Under the pieces are notes generated by a model. The model made no database searches. It saw only the letters and a program-made list of their open reading frames with translations, and was not told where the DNA came from. This document shows positions 1 to 9,121 of a DNA stretch of 41,132 nucleotides, piece by piece; the first letter of the stretch is position 1; the number at the start of each line of letters is the position of its first letter. This DNA comes from Dongia_A sp035274225 (GTDB taxonomy: Bacteria; Pseudomonadota; Alphaproteobacteria; Dongiales; Dongiaceae): assembly GCA_035274225.1 (NCBI GenBank), contig DATEOK010000196.1:1-41132 (forward strand), given 5' to 3'. The translations under genes were made by a program, and so were the position numbers.

Positions 1-1
1 A

Positions 2-730
2 GTGCTCCAGGGCGAGCTCGGCTATTCCACGCTCTACAAGCAGCCGGTCAACGACATCATCTGGAACCGCCTCGGCAACACCCTAGTGCTGGCGGCGATC
101 GCCTTCGCGGTCATGGTGCCGCTGTCGATCCTGTTCGGCATCACCGCCGGCATGCGCGAGGGCTCCAAGCTCGACCGCACCATCTCGGTTGCCAGCATCG
201 TCACCACCTCGGTCCCGGAATTCGCCTCCGGCGTGTTCCTGGTCTCGATCTTCGTCATCGGCCTCGGCTGGCTGCCGGGAACCGCGCCGCTCGACGCCGG
301 CGCCGGATGGCCGATCGCCCTCCAGCTGGTCCTGCCGGTGGCGGTGATCGTGCTCTACGACCTCGGCTATGTCGTGCGCATGGTGCGCGCCTCGATGGTG
401 GAGGTGATGACACGGCCGTATATCCGCACCGCGATCCTGAAGGGCCTGACCTTCCGCGGTGTGATCATGAAGCATGCGCTGCGCAATGCCATGATCGCTC
501 CCTTCACCGTGATCCTGCTGCAGATCAACTACATGATCACCGGCGTGGTGGTGGTGGAGGCGGTGTTCGCCTATCCCGGCTTCGGCCGCATGCTGCTGGA
601 TTCCGCGCTGGCGCAGGACGTGGCGACGGTGCAGGCGGCATCCTTGTTCGCCGTGCTGGTTTCGGTCTGCACCCAGATCGCTGGCGATCTCGGCTACATG
701 ATGCTGAACCCGCGCATCCGGTTCAGCTGA
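2..730 (+). CDS. ABC transporter permease, DppB/OppB type (5' end outside window)
   Basis: Inner-membrane permease subunit of a peptide/nickel/opine-type ABC importer. The visible 242 residues hold several hydrophobic segments and the permease EAA-type loop (TAILKGLTFRGVIMKHALRN), followed by the ending typical of the DppB family (LGYMMLNPRIR). Family members are about 300-340 aa, so roughly the first 70-100 residues lie upstream of the window; the GTG at base 2 is only the first in-frame start codon inside it. The second permease starts 13 bp after the stop, so this is one operon with the next two genes. The transported substrate cannot be read from the sequence. Confidence 0.9.
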   Translation: MLQGELGYSTLYKQPVNDIIWNRLGNTLVLAAIAFAVMVPLSILFGITAGMREGSKLDRTISVASIVTTSVPEFASGVFLVSIFVIGLGWLPGTAPLDAGAGWPIALQLVLPVAVIVLYDLGYVVRMVRASMVEVMTRPYIRTAILKGLTFRGVIMKHALRNAMIAPFTVILLQINYMITGVVVVEAVFAYPGFGRMLLDSALAQDVATVQAASLFAVLVSVCTQIAGDLGYMMLNPRIRFS

Positions 731-743
731 GGGAGAACGACGG

Positions 744-1604
744 ATGGCAATGTCCGACACCGCTGGCGCAGTTTCACGGACCTGGTCGCGGATCAGCCTG
801 CTGCGCGAATCGCCGGTCGGCATGGTCGGCGCGGCGCTGGTGCTGTTCTGGATCCTGATTGCGATCTTTGCACCGTGGGTTTCGCCCTTCGAACCTAACT
901 CCAACGACATGGATGCTCTGATCGACCCCGGCCCGACCGGCGCGCACTGGTTCGGCACCGACATGCAGGGGCGAGACATCCTCGCGCGCGTGATCTGGGG
1001 CTCGCGCACGGTACTGACCGTGGCGCCGATCGCCGTCATCGTCGCCTACGCCATCGGCAGCCTGCTCGGGCTGATGGCCGGCTACTACCGCGGCTGGGTC
1101 GACACGCTGATCAACCGCGTCTCCGACATCATCCTGTCGTTCCCGGCGATCGTGCTCTACATCATCGTCATCATGCGGTTCGGGCCGAGCGCGCTCAACA
1201 TCATCCTCGCCGTCATCTTCATCGCCTCGCCGCAGATCATGCGCATCGTGCGCGGCATGACGCTGGAGCTGCGCGAACGCGAATACATCGCCGCCGCCAA
1301 GATGCGCGGGGAATCCGCGCTCTACATCATGTTCGTCGAGATCCTGCCCAACGCGCGCGGGCCGCTGATCGTCGATGCCTGCCTGCGCATGGGCTACACC
1401 ACCATCGCCATCGGCGTGCTCGGCTTCCTGGGCTTGGGCCTGCCGCCGCCGGACCCGGACTGGGGCGGCATGGTCAAGGACAGCTATGCTCTGATGTCGA
1501 TCTATCCGCACATGTCGCTGTTCCCGGCCCTTGCCATCAGCTCGCTGGTGGTCGGCTTCAGCCTGCTCGCCGACGGCATGCGCGAAATCAGCATGCGTGA
1601 CTAG
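744..1604 (+). CDS. ABC transporter permease, DppC/OppC type
   Basis: Second inner-membrane permease of the importer, 286 aa, a normal length for the family. The conserved periplasmic stretch before the second membrane segment is present (HWFGTDMQGRDILARVIWG), as is the EAA loop that contacts the ATPase (EYIAAAKMRGESALYIMFVE). ATG at 744 follows a purine-rich GAGGGAGAACGACGG leader. The ATPase gene begins 11 bp downstream. Together with the partial permease it should form the membrane channel; the periplasmic binding protein, if in the same operon, lies upstream of the window. Confidence 0.93.
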   Translation: MAMSDTAGAVSRTWSRISLLRESPVGMVGAALVLFWILIAIFAPWVSPFEPNSNDMDALIDPGPTGAHWFGTDMQGRDILARVIWGSRTVLTVAPIAVIVAYAIGSLLGLMAGYYRGWVDTLINRVSDIILSFPAIVLYIIVIMRFGPSALNIILAVIFIASPQIMRIVRGMTLELREREYIAAAKMRGESALYIMFVEILPNARGPLIVDACLRMGYTTIAIGVLGFLGLGLPPPDPDWGGMVKDSYALMSIYPHMSLFPALAISSLVVGFSLLADGMREISMRD

Positions 1605-1615
1605 GAAGGGACCCG

Positions 1616-3709
1616 ATGCAAGTCGCCACCCAGGAACGTCCCCGCCCCTCATCCGCCACCGAGACGGCGCCGGTGCTGGAATTGCGCAACGTCGCGATCT
1701 CCTATTTCGTGCGCGCCGGCGAGATGAAGGTGGTGCCGAACATCAGCTTCAAGCTCGGCCAGGGCGAGGCGCTGGGCCTGGTCGGCGAATCCGGTTGCGG
1801 CAAGTCCACGGTCGCGTTCGCTGTCATGCAGTATCTCGGCACCGTCGGTCGCATCACCAACGGCCAGGTGCTGTTCGAGGGCAAGGACCTCGCCAAGATG
1901 TCGCCGGCCGAGCTGCGCGCCATCCGCGGCCGCAAGATCTCCATGGTCTACCAGGACCCGATGAGCAGCCTCAACCCGGTCATCCCGATCGGCAAGCAGC
2001 TGATGGAAGTGCCGATCATCCATTTCGGCCAGAACGAACAGGAAGCGCATGCCCGCGCGCTGCAGATGCTGCGCGAAGTGAACCTGCCCGACCCCGAGAC
2101 CATGATGACGCGCTATCCGCACCAGCTGTCGGGCGGCCAGCAGCAGCGCGTGGTGATCGCGATGGCGCTGATGGCGGAGCCCTCGCTGCTGGTGATGGAC
2201 GAGCCGACCACCGGCCTCGACGTCACGGTGGAAGCCGCCGTGCTCGACCTGGTGAAGCGGCTGCGCGAGAAGCACAATACCGCCATCATCTTCATCAGCC
2301 ACAACCTCGGCACCGTGGTCCGCATCTGCGACCGCATCGGCGTCATGTATGCTGGCGAGCTGGTCGAGGAAGGGCCGATCACCGAGGTGTTTCGCAATCC
2401 GCGCCACCCCTATACGCGCGGGCTGTTGAGCTGCATCCCGAGCCTCGGCGCCGACAAGAACAGCCGGCCGCTGACCGCAATTCCGGGCCAGGTCCCTTCG
2501 ATCCTCAACCGGCCCAAGGGCTGCGTGTTCCAGCCGCGCTGCAAGTTTGCGCAGCCGGAGCGCTGTAGCCAGGATCCACTGCCGGTCCTCGACATGAGCT
2601 CCCAGCATCACGTGAAGTGCGTGCGGGCGAACGAGCTGCCGGAGCATGAGAAGCTGCCGCAGGGGATCGAAGCGTTGGCGCTCGGCAAGGCGCCGGTCGA
2701 CGCGGAAGCGGTGCTGCAGATCGCGCATCTGCGCAAGACCTATCACCAGTCCACCGGCATGTTCGGCGGCAAAGGCTATGACGTGCACGCGGTCGACAAC
2801 ATCGAGCTCGCCGCCAACCGCGGCCAGACCCTGGCCATCGTCGGCGAGTCCGGCTGCGGCAAGTCCACCCTCGCCAAGGTGCTGACCGGCATCGAGCTCG
2901 GCACCGAAGGCCACGTCACGCTCGCCGGCAAGGAGATCAGCCAGATTCCGGTCGAAGCGCGCCAGGCCGAAATCAAGCGCGCGATCCAGATGGTGTTCCA
3001 GAACCCGGATTCGACGCTCAATCCCAGCCACTCCATCGGCTATGTGATGGAGCGCGCGATCCGCAAGCTGCGCGGCCTCGGCTCGCGCGAGGCCGAGCGC
3101 GAGGCCAGCAATCTGCTGAAGACCGTCAACCTGCCGGTCGAGTTCGCCGCCCGCATGCCGCGGCAGTTGTCCGGCGGCCAGAAGCAGCGCGTGGCGATCG
3201 CCCGCGCGCTCGCCGGCGAGCCCGACCTCATCCTGGCCGACGAGCCGGTGTCGGCGCTCGACGTCTCGGTGCAGGCCGCCATCATCAACCTGCTGGTGGA
3301 CATCCAGTCCAAGCGCGGCGCGACCCTGGTCTTCATCTCGCACGACCTCAGCGTCGTGCGCTACCTCGCCGACTATGTCGCGGTCATGTATCTCGGCCAG
3401 GTGATGGAGTTCGGGCACACCGAGGACGTATTCACCCCGCCCTATCACCCCTATACCGAGGCGCTGCTGTCGGCGGTGCCGATCGCCGACCCGGACGTGC
3501 ATCAGCGCCGCATCATCCTCGAAGGCGCGATGCCCAGTCCGCAGAACCGCCCGCAGGGCTGCCCGTTCGCCACCCGCTGCCCGCGCAAGGTCGGCGCCAT
3601 CTGCGATACCACCCCCCCGCCGACGCAGACCACCGCCAGCGGCCACCGCATCTTCTGCCACATCCCGATGGACGACCTGAAGAAGGTCGACAAGGTGGTC
3701 GAAGCGTAG
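1616..3709 (+). CDS. Fused double ATP-binding subunit (DppD-DppF fusion) of the peptide-type ABC importer
   Basis: One 697-aa chain carrying two complete ATPase units that are separate proteins (DppD and DppF) in E. coli. Walker A motifs GESGCGKST lie at residues 57-65 and 410-418. Each half also has a signature (LSGGQQQR, LSGGQKQR), a Walker B (LLVMDEPTTGLD, LILADEPVSALD) and an H-loop. Each half ends in the Cys-containing oligopeptide-transporter C-terminal extension (GCVFQPRCKFAQPERC and GCPFATRCPRKVGAIC). ATG at 1616 follows AAGGGACCCG. It is the last gene of the operon; a palindrome follows. Such fusions are common in Hyphomicrobiales. Confidence 0.94.
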   Translation: MQVATQERPRPSSATETAPVLELRNVAISYFVRAGEMKVVPNISFKLGQGEALGLVGESGCGKSTVAFAVMQYLGTVGRITNGQVLFEGKDLAKMSPAELRAIRGRKISMVYQDPMSSLNPVIPIGKQLMEVPIIHFGQNEQEAHARALQMLREVNLPDPETMMTRYPHQLSGGQQQRVVIAMALMAEPSLLVMDEPTTGLDVTVEAAVLDLVKRLREKHNTAIIFISHNLGTVVRICDRIGVMYAGELVEEGPITEVFRNPRHPYTRGLLSCIPSLGADKNSRPLTAIPGQVPSILNRPKGCVFQPRCKFAQPERCSQDPLPVLDMSSQHHVKCVRANELPEHEKLPQGIEALALGKAPVDAEAVLQIAHLRKTYHQSTGMFGGKGYDVHAVDNIELAANRGQTLAIVGESGCGKSTLAKVLTGIELGTEGHVTLAGKEISQIPVEARQAEIKRAIQMVFQNPDSTLNPSHSIGYVMERAIRKLRGLGSREAEREASNLLKTVNLPVEFAARMPRQLSGGQKQRVAIARALAGEPDLILADEPVSALDVSVQAAIINLLVDIQSKRGATLVFISHDLSVVRYLADYVAVMYLGQVMEFGHTEDVFTPPYHPYTEALLSAVPIADPDVHQRRIILEGAMPSPQNRPQGCPFATRCPRKVGAICDTTPPPTQTTASGHRIFCHIPMDDLKKVDKVVEA

Positions 3710-3737
3710 CCGGCGCTTCTCCTGCGCACTCCCTACC

Positions 3738-3781
3738 TGTCATCCCGGGTCACGCCGCTTCGCGGCCGGCCCGGGATGACA
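3738..3781. repeat. Palindromic repeat, TGTCATCCCGGG type
   Basis: Arms TGTCATCCCGGG (3738-3749) and CCCGGGATGACA (3770-3781) are perfect inverted repeats, with an inner GCCGCTTCGCGGC hairpin. The same 12-nt arm returns at 24615. It sits between two convergent genes, where the hairpin might also help terminate transcription; there is no T-run. Confidence 0.85.
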
Positions 3782-3801
3782 GCAGAGAGAGTGGCACGCC
3801 C

Positions 3802-4410
3802 TTACCGCGTCCCCGTCAGCGCCCAGCGCAGCAGGAGGAGGCGGTCGTTGCCCCAGTAGACTTCGCCGTCGAGGACGAAGCTCGGCACACCGAACACGCC
3901 GAGCGCGACCGCGTCGGTGATGGCGTGGTGAAGCTCGGCCTTGGTGTCGGAGTTCTTCGAGGCTTCGATCAGGCGCCGCGGGTCGAGGCCGGCGTCGTGC
4001 GCCGCCGCGGCGATCACCGATTCGGTATCGCGCTCCTCGCGCTCGCCCATGGTGAGGGCAAACACCGCCTGTGAGAACTTGGCGCAACCATCATGCTGCT
4101 TCGCCGCCTCGGTCGCGGCGAGGTTGAAGCGCAGCCAGTCGTATTTCTCCCACTCCACCATCCTGAGCGGGATGTCATAATACTCGGCCCAGCGCGAAAC
4201 ATCCTTGCGCCGATAGGTGATGTCGTACTGGCCGGAGGTCGGCGCGCCGGAGAACGGATCCCACTTGCGCGCCACCATCAGCAGGTCGAAATCGAGCGGC
4301 CGCCACGTCACCTCGGCGCCGCACTCCTGCTCCAGCGCATGAATCTGGCTCGCCGCGAGATAGGAGTAGCGGCTGTTGAGCGCAAAATAGAAATCGACAT
4401 GCTTGGCCAT
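3802..4410 (-). CDS. DsbA-fold protein of the 2-hydroxychromene-2-carboxylate isomerase family
   Basis: About 202 aa, thioredoxin/DsbA-like fold. The start (VDFYFALNSRYSYLAA) resembles the 2-hydroxychromene-2-carboxylate isomerase/GST-kappa family, where a Ser replaces the catalytic Cys and binds glutathione; Ser is present here in the NSRYSY segment. The end has the family-typical cis-Pro loop (GVFGVPSFVLDGEVYWGNDRL). In known members the enzyme isomerises aromatic breakdown intermediates using glutathione, but many homologues have other unassigned roles. I chose ATG 4410; a TTG at 4434 would add eight residues. No aromatic-degradation genes are nearby, so the substrate is unknown. Confidence 0.85.
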   Translation of the reverse strand: MAKHVDFYFALNSRYSYLAASQIHALEQECGAEVTWRPLDFDLLMVARKWDPFSGAPTSGQYDITYRRKDVSRWAEYYDIPLRMVEWEKYDWLRFNLAATEAAKQHDGCAKFSQAVFALTMGEREERDTESVIAAAAHDAGLDPRRLIEASKNSDTKAELHHAITDAVALGVFGVPSFVLDGEVYWGNDRLLLLRWALTGTR

Positions 4411-4495
4411 GGAGGGGCATCCATCGTCGGGCAAGGCTCTCGGAGAGTATTAAAACACAGGCACCGCCCGCTGTCGCGGACGGAACCTATGCGCG

Positions 4496-5089
4496 TCAGG
4501 ATGCCTCGCCCCGCCCCGACTGCAAAGCCGGCGCCACGAAGTCGCGCAACGCCAATATCAGGCGCTCGGCCGACGCGTCCACCTCCGCCGCGGTCTCGCC
4601 CAGCGCGGCGAACTCGATGACCGGCGACCACGCCTGCTCCGGTCCGCCGAGGTCGGCAGCATTGACCGGCGCGACCGCGAACCGCACCACCCAGTCGTCA
4701 TCGCCGACTTGGGCGTCGAGATGCGCCTCGAGCGCGCGGCCGAACAGCATCTGCCGGCGGCGGTGGATCGCCTCGCGCAAGAGGTCGGCGGACAGCAGCT
4801 GGATATAGCCTGCCGCTTGGTAGAGGTCATCCGCATCCGCCGGCGGCCAAGTGCGCAGGTCACAGCCGATGGAAAAATAGTGGGAAGCGGGCCGCGCCAG
4901 CGTGCGCAGCAGCGCCTTCAGCGCCGGCGAGGTCCCCGCCTCCGCGATCGCGTCGATCAGCTCCGGCCGGCCACGCGTGTCCTGGAAGCCGTGATTGCTG
5001 CGGCCCTCGTCGAAGTTCCGCACATAGGGCAGCACCAGAACGGTCTCGTCCTCGGTCGGTCGCTCGATCTCGAATTCCAATGGCATCAT
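4496..5089 (-). CDS. Hypothetical protein, unrecognised
   Basis: About 197 aa, soluble-looking, with no signal peptide or membrane segment. I recognise no family. The composition is acidic, with predicted helical stretches in the middle (DDLYQAAGYIQLLSADLLREAI). It begins LEFEIERPTEDETVLVLPYVRNFD. ATG 5089 has a GGGGAG stretch about 6 nt upstream; a GTG at 5095 and another ATG at 5086 are alternatives. It is transcribed toward the isomerase-like gene with an 85-bp gap, so co-transcription is possible. High third-position GC supports real coding, but function is unknown. Confidence 0.7.
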   Translation of the reverse strand: MMPLEFEIERPTEDETVLVLPYVRNFDEGRSNHGFQDTRGRPELIDAIAEAGTSPALKALLRTLARPASHYFSIGCDLRTWPPADADDLYQAAGYIQLLSADLLREAIHRRRQMLFGRALEAHLDAQVGDDDWVVRFAVAPVNAADLGGPEQAWSPVIEFAALGETAAEVDASAERLILALRDFVAPALQSGRGEAS

Positions 5090-5092
5090 CCT

Positions 5093-5207
5093 CACTCCCC
5101 GTCATGCCAAGGCTTGGCCTTGGCATCCACGAGTTCCTAAGCGCGAGACCATATAATTGCAGACAAACTCGTGGACCCCAAGGCCAAGCCTTGGGGTGAC
5201 GGAGTGG
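5093..5207. repeat. Pair of inverted palindromic repeats (CCAAGGCTTGGCC type)
   Basis: Two roughly 42-bp copies lie head to head: 5093-5135 and 5166-5207. Each carries its own hairpin (TGCCAAGGCTTGGCCTTGGCA near 5104-5124; CCCCAAGGCCAAGCCTTGGGG near 5178-5198), and the copies are inverted relative to each other (…CACGAGTT / AAACTCGTGG…). The 30-bp spacer is AT-richer. This is the style of interspersed palindrome seen in Hyphomicrobiales intergenic DNA. It fills the gap between mcd and the unknown gene. Confidence 0.85.
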
Positions 5208-5223
5208 GAGGCTGGACCTTGAG

Positions 5224-6888
5224 TTAGTTCCGGCCGCTCAACAGACCGCGCGCCACGACCTGGGCCTGGATCTCCGCCGCGCCCTCGAACACGTTGAGGA
5301 TGCGGGCGTCGCACAGCACGCGGCTGATGGCGTATTCCTGGGCGTAGCCGTTGCCGCCGTGGATCTGCAGCGCGTTGTCGGCGTTGGCCCAGGCGACGCG
5401 TGCCGCCAGCAGCTTGGCCATGCCGGCGGGGATGTCGCAGCGGCGGTCGCTGTCCTTCTCGCGCGCGGCGAAATAGCTGAGCTGGCGCGCGATCATGGTC
5501 TCGACCGCCATCCAGGCCAGCTTGCCGTGCACGCGCGGGAAGGCATAGATCGGCTTGCCGAACTGCACGCGCTCGCGGGCGTATTGGAGGCCGAGCTCCA
5601 TGGCGCATTGCGCGACGCCCACCGCACGAGCGGCCGTCTGAATCCGTGCGCTCTCGAACGTCGCCATCAGCTGCTTGAAGCCCTCGCCCTCGCGCCCGCC
5701 GAGCAGATTCTTAGACGGCACCTCGAAGCCGTCGAAGCCGATCTCGTATTCCTTCATGCCGCGATAACCGAGCACACCGATCTCGCCGCCGCGCATTCCC
5801 TTCACTGGGAACGGATCGCTGTCGGTGCCGCGCGGTTTCTCGGCCAGGAACATGGAGAGGCCGCGATAGTCGGTCGAATTGGGATCGGTGCGCACCAGCA
5901 GCGTCATCACATCGGCGCGCGCCGCGTGGGTGATCCAGGTCTTGTTGCCGGTCACCCTGTAAACGTCGCCATCCTTGATCGCGCGGGTCTTCAGCGAACC
6001 GAGGTCGGAGCCGGTGTTGGGTTCGGTGAACACCGCCGTCGGCAGGATCTCGCCGCTCGCCAGCTTCGGCAGCCAGTATTGCTTCTGCGCCTCGGTGCCG
6101 CCGAGGCGGATCAGCTCCGCGGCGATCTCCGAGCGCGTGCCGAGCGAACCGAGCCCGATATAACCGCGCGACAGTTCCTCGGTCACCACGCACATCGCCA
6201 GCTTGCCGAGGCCGGAGCCGCCGAACTCCTCCGGCACGGTCAGGCCGAACACGCCCATCTCCGCCAGCTGCGCGATAATCTCAAGCGGGATCAGCTCGTC
6301 CTTGAGATGCCAGCGGTGCGCGTCCTCGCGGTGATCCTCGGCGAAGCGGCGGAACAGGTCGCGCACCATCAGGAGCGCGTCGTCGTCGAGGCTCGCTTCG
6401 CCGAAATCGCCATCAGCGATCAGCTCGGCCAGACGCGCCCGCAACGCCGGCAGGTCCGCTTGCTGGAACGTGCTGACGATGTCCGACAGCTTCTGCAGAT
6501 CGCCCGCGCCGAGGCCGAGGTCGCTCGGCCGCACGATCTCACCCTGGCTCATCGGGATGCCGCCGGCGATCTGTGCCAGGTATTCGCCGAAGCCGAGCTG
6601 CAGGATCAACCGCTCCCGCTCGCCGAGCTTGCCGGCCGCGTCGAGCTTGCCGGCCCAATCGAGGGTCGCGCGCAGCGCCGCGACATAGGTCGCAAGCCAC
6701 GCGAAGCCATGCGCCGCATGCTGGTCGCGATCGAGCGCGGCGGCATCGAACTTGCCGCCCGGCGCCACGCGGCGCGTGACGTGCGATTGCGCGCGCGCCA
6801 GCACGGTGTCCGCCGCCTCCAGCGCGCGGCCGCACTCATCCAGAAGGTCGAGCGAAGTCACCGCCACCCCTTGCGCTCCCGCACTCAT
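5224..6888 (-). CDS. mcd: (2S)-methylsuccinyl-CoA dehydrogenase
   Basis: Flavoprotein of the ethylmalonyl-CoA pathway that oxidises (2S)-methylsuccinyl-CoA to mesaconyl-CoA. It is 554 aa, much longer than ordinary acyl-CoA dehydrogenases (about 380 aa). Methylsuccinyl-CoA dehydrogenases are known for such an N-terminal extension, here residues 1 to about 140. The dehydrogenase core shows FTEPNTGSDLGSLKTRA, the FAD/substrate region VTGNKTWITHAARADV, and the C-terminal QIHGGNGYAQEYAISR and NVFEGAAEIQ segments. ATG 6888 was chosen because the reading frame farther upstream is only a shadow of ccr. The gene lies 11 bp downstream of ccr on the same strand, which with the size makes this assignment much better than a generic acyl-CoA dehydrogenase. 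Confidence 0.93.
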   Translation of the reverse strand: MSAGAQGVAVTSLDLLDECGRALEAADTVLARAQSHVTRRVAPGGKFDAAALDRDQHAAHGFAWLATYVAALRATLDWAGKLDAAGKLGERERLILQLGFGEYLAQIAGGIPMSQGEIVRPSDLGLGAGDLQKLSDIVSTFQQADLPALRARLAELIADGDFGEASLDDDALLMVRDLFRRFAEDHREDAHRWHLKDELIPLEIIAQLAEMGVFGLTVPEEFGGSGLGKLAMCVVTEELSRGYIGLGSLGTRSEIAAELIRLGGTEAQKQYWLPKLASGEILPTAVFTEPNTGSDLGSLKTRAIKDGDVYRVTGNKTWITHAARADVMTLLVRTDPNSTDYRGLSMFLAEKPRGTDSDPFPVKGMRGGEIGVLGYRGMKEYEIGFDGFEVPSKNLLGGREGEGFKQLMATFESARIQTAARAVGVAQCAMELGLQYARERVQFGKPIYAFPRVHGKLAWMAVETMIARQLSYFAAREKDSDRRCDIPAGMAKLLAARVAWANADNALQIHGGNGYAQEYAISRVLCDARILNVFEGAAEIQAQVVARGLLSGRN

Positions 6889-6899
6889 CGCCGCGGCCT

Positions 6900-8186
<1,287 letters not shown>

Positions 8187-8255
8187 GTGCCTGATCTCCC
8201 TAGTCACTCACGCGGGACGCTCCCCTCTGTGAACAACCATGCCTTCGCAGGTGCG

Positions 8256-8272
8256 ATTGCGCAATGCAAAAT
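8256..8272 (-). promoter_or_regulatory. Candidate operator in the ccr leader
   Basis: The sequence ATTGCGCAATGCAAAAT contains a perfect 10-nt palindrome (8256-8265). Read toward ccr it gives TTGCATTGC (8261-8269 minus), 75 nt before the ccr ATG. The identical 9-mer stands in the same orientation 53 nt before ecm (10702-10710). A further GCAATGC lies at 8362-8368. The region 8270-8345 is unusually AT-rich for this genome and is the likely promoter zone. RamB/PccR/ScfR-type regulators and the TetR-type CcrR are known regulators of such genes; which, if any, acts here is inference. Confidence 0.5.
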
Positions 8273-8453
8273 GGATAGGATCATTCCAATTAGCCTTCGA
8301 CTTAGGTATTAAATGATCAAAAATGAGGCAATCAGGTAATTTTATTCCATCATGATGTGTTGCAATGCGGGACCATCACGGGTGCCTGCAGCCATAACCC
8401 CGCCCGCCCCGCTTTGGTTGCCGAGTGGAGTCGCGCGTTCAGTCCGAGCGTGC

Positions 8454-8861
8454 CTAGAACACCAGATGCCAGAGCGCCATCACCGCGCTGGCGAGGAGTG
8501 CGATGAGAACGATCGGCCCACCCTTAATCTCCATCACCGAAAATCCCAGCTGATTCCATAGCCGCGCCCGCTCCGAGCGCAGTTCGGGCGAGACCTTGCG
8601 GACCTGACGGTAATCATCGTCGCTTTCGAGCACGACGGAAGCTTCCGGCAGGTGCTGGTCGCCGATCGACCAGCGCTCGCCGAGGAGCGGGATTCGGCGG
8701 TTCTCCAGCCGGTCCAGGGACCAGCTCGCAACCAATCGGTCGGACAGAGTGTGCAGGTGGAGGGAGCGCTCGACGAACGCCAGACGCACGCGCACCGCTT
8801 CACAGGACGGATCGCGATAGTACCAGCCTTGCAACCCAAACTCGGACGGTTGTTGCATCAT
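8454..8861 (-). CDS. Hypothetical protein with one C-terminal membrane segment
   Basis: 135 aa. The N-terminal ~105 residues are soluble and beta-rich (VRVRLAFVERSLHLHTLSDRL, then WSLDRLENRRIPL), and a single hydrophobic segment (GPIVLIALLASAVMALWHLVF) ends the protein. The layout vaguely recalls the domain that precedes the first membrane helix in some M48-type peptidases, but no HEXXH or any peptidase part follows, so this could be a remnant or an independent small membrane protein. ATG-ATG at 8861/8858. It is transcribed toward the ccr promoter region and divergently from the metZ leader. Function unknown. Confidence 0.6.
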   Translation of the reverse strand: MMQQPSEFGLQGWYYRDPSCEAVRVRLAFVERSLHLHTLSDRLVASWSLDRLENRRIPLLGERWSIGDQHLPEASVVLESDDDYRQVRKVSPELRSERARLWNQLGFSVMEIKGGPIVLIALLASAVMALWHLVF

Positions 8862-8933
8862 GTCTGCGGCAGAATCGCGTGCAGTTCGCTAGCTTTGTCG
8901 CGGCGACCGGCCGCTGCGTTCAACCCGGCCAGC

Positions 8934-8961
8934 TTGACTCCGCCTCGGGCCTGTGGATACA
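8934..8961 (+). promoter_or_regulatory. Candidate promoter for the metZ leader RNA
   Basis: TTGACT (8934-8939) and GATACA (8956-8961) with a 16-nt spacer resemble a housekeeping promoter. The expected start of transcription would fall just before the SAM-II aptamer at 8974, which is why I favour it. Prediction only. Confidence 0.5.
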
Positions 8962-8973
8962 TGCCGCCTGACC

Positions 8974-9024
8974 ACGTGGTGATTTGGACCGGATTGCGGC
9001 CACGTAAAACAAGCAGCTAAAAGG
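8974..9024 (+). ncRNA. SAM-II riboswitch (metA/metZ-type aptamer)
   Basis: The conserved SAM-II core is readable: CGTGGTGATTTGGACCGG (8975-8992), then GCGGCCACG and AAAACAAGCAGCTAAA (9006-9021). CGTGG (8975-8979) pairs with CCACG (9000-9004). In the known pseudoknot fold the TTTG of the loop pairs with CAAG in the 3' part, and both are present. SAM-II RNAs occur almost only in alphaproteobacteria upstream of methionine and SAM genes and switch genes off when SAM is abundant. The next gene is metZ, 98 bp further on, matching that role. Confidence 0.92.
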
Positions 9025-9045
9025 TGCCTGGCGTCTTCCAACCCG

Positions 9046-9076
9046 CCTCGACCTTTGTTCCGGTCGGGGTTTTTTT
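9046..9076 (+). terminator. Intrinsic terminator between SAM-II aptamer and metZ
   Basis: Stem CCTCGACC (9046-9053) pairs with GGTCGGGG (9062-9069), one G-T pair, 8-nt loop, followed directly by seven T (9070-9076). It lies 22 nt after the aptamer and before the metZ start, so SAM binding could act by transcription termination. Confidence 0.85.
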
Positions 9077-9079
9077 GTG

Positions 9080-9111
9080 CCTGGATCCCGGCGTTTCACG
9101 GGCAATCCAGG
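9080..9111. repeat. Short palindrome overlapping the metZ ribosome-binding region
   Basis: CCTGGATCCCG (9080-9090) and CGGGCAATCCAGG (9099-9111) form an imperfect hairpin resembling the interspersed CCTGGATCCCGG repeats of alphaproteobacteria. Its 3' arm touches the start of the GGGGGAG ribosome-binding site (9110-9116), so it might also dampen metZ translation. Confidence 0.65.
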
Positions 9112-9121
9112 GGGAGCCAGG

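Noticed and set aside
1649..3661. 670-aa frame antisense to the fused ATPase
   Set aside because: His/Arg/Asp-rich shadow typical of high-GC genes; the plus strand encodes all ABC motifs.
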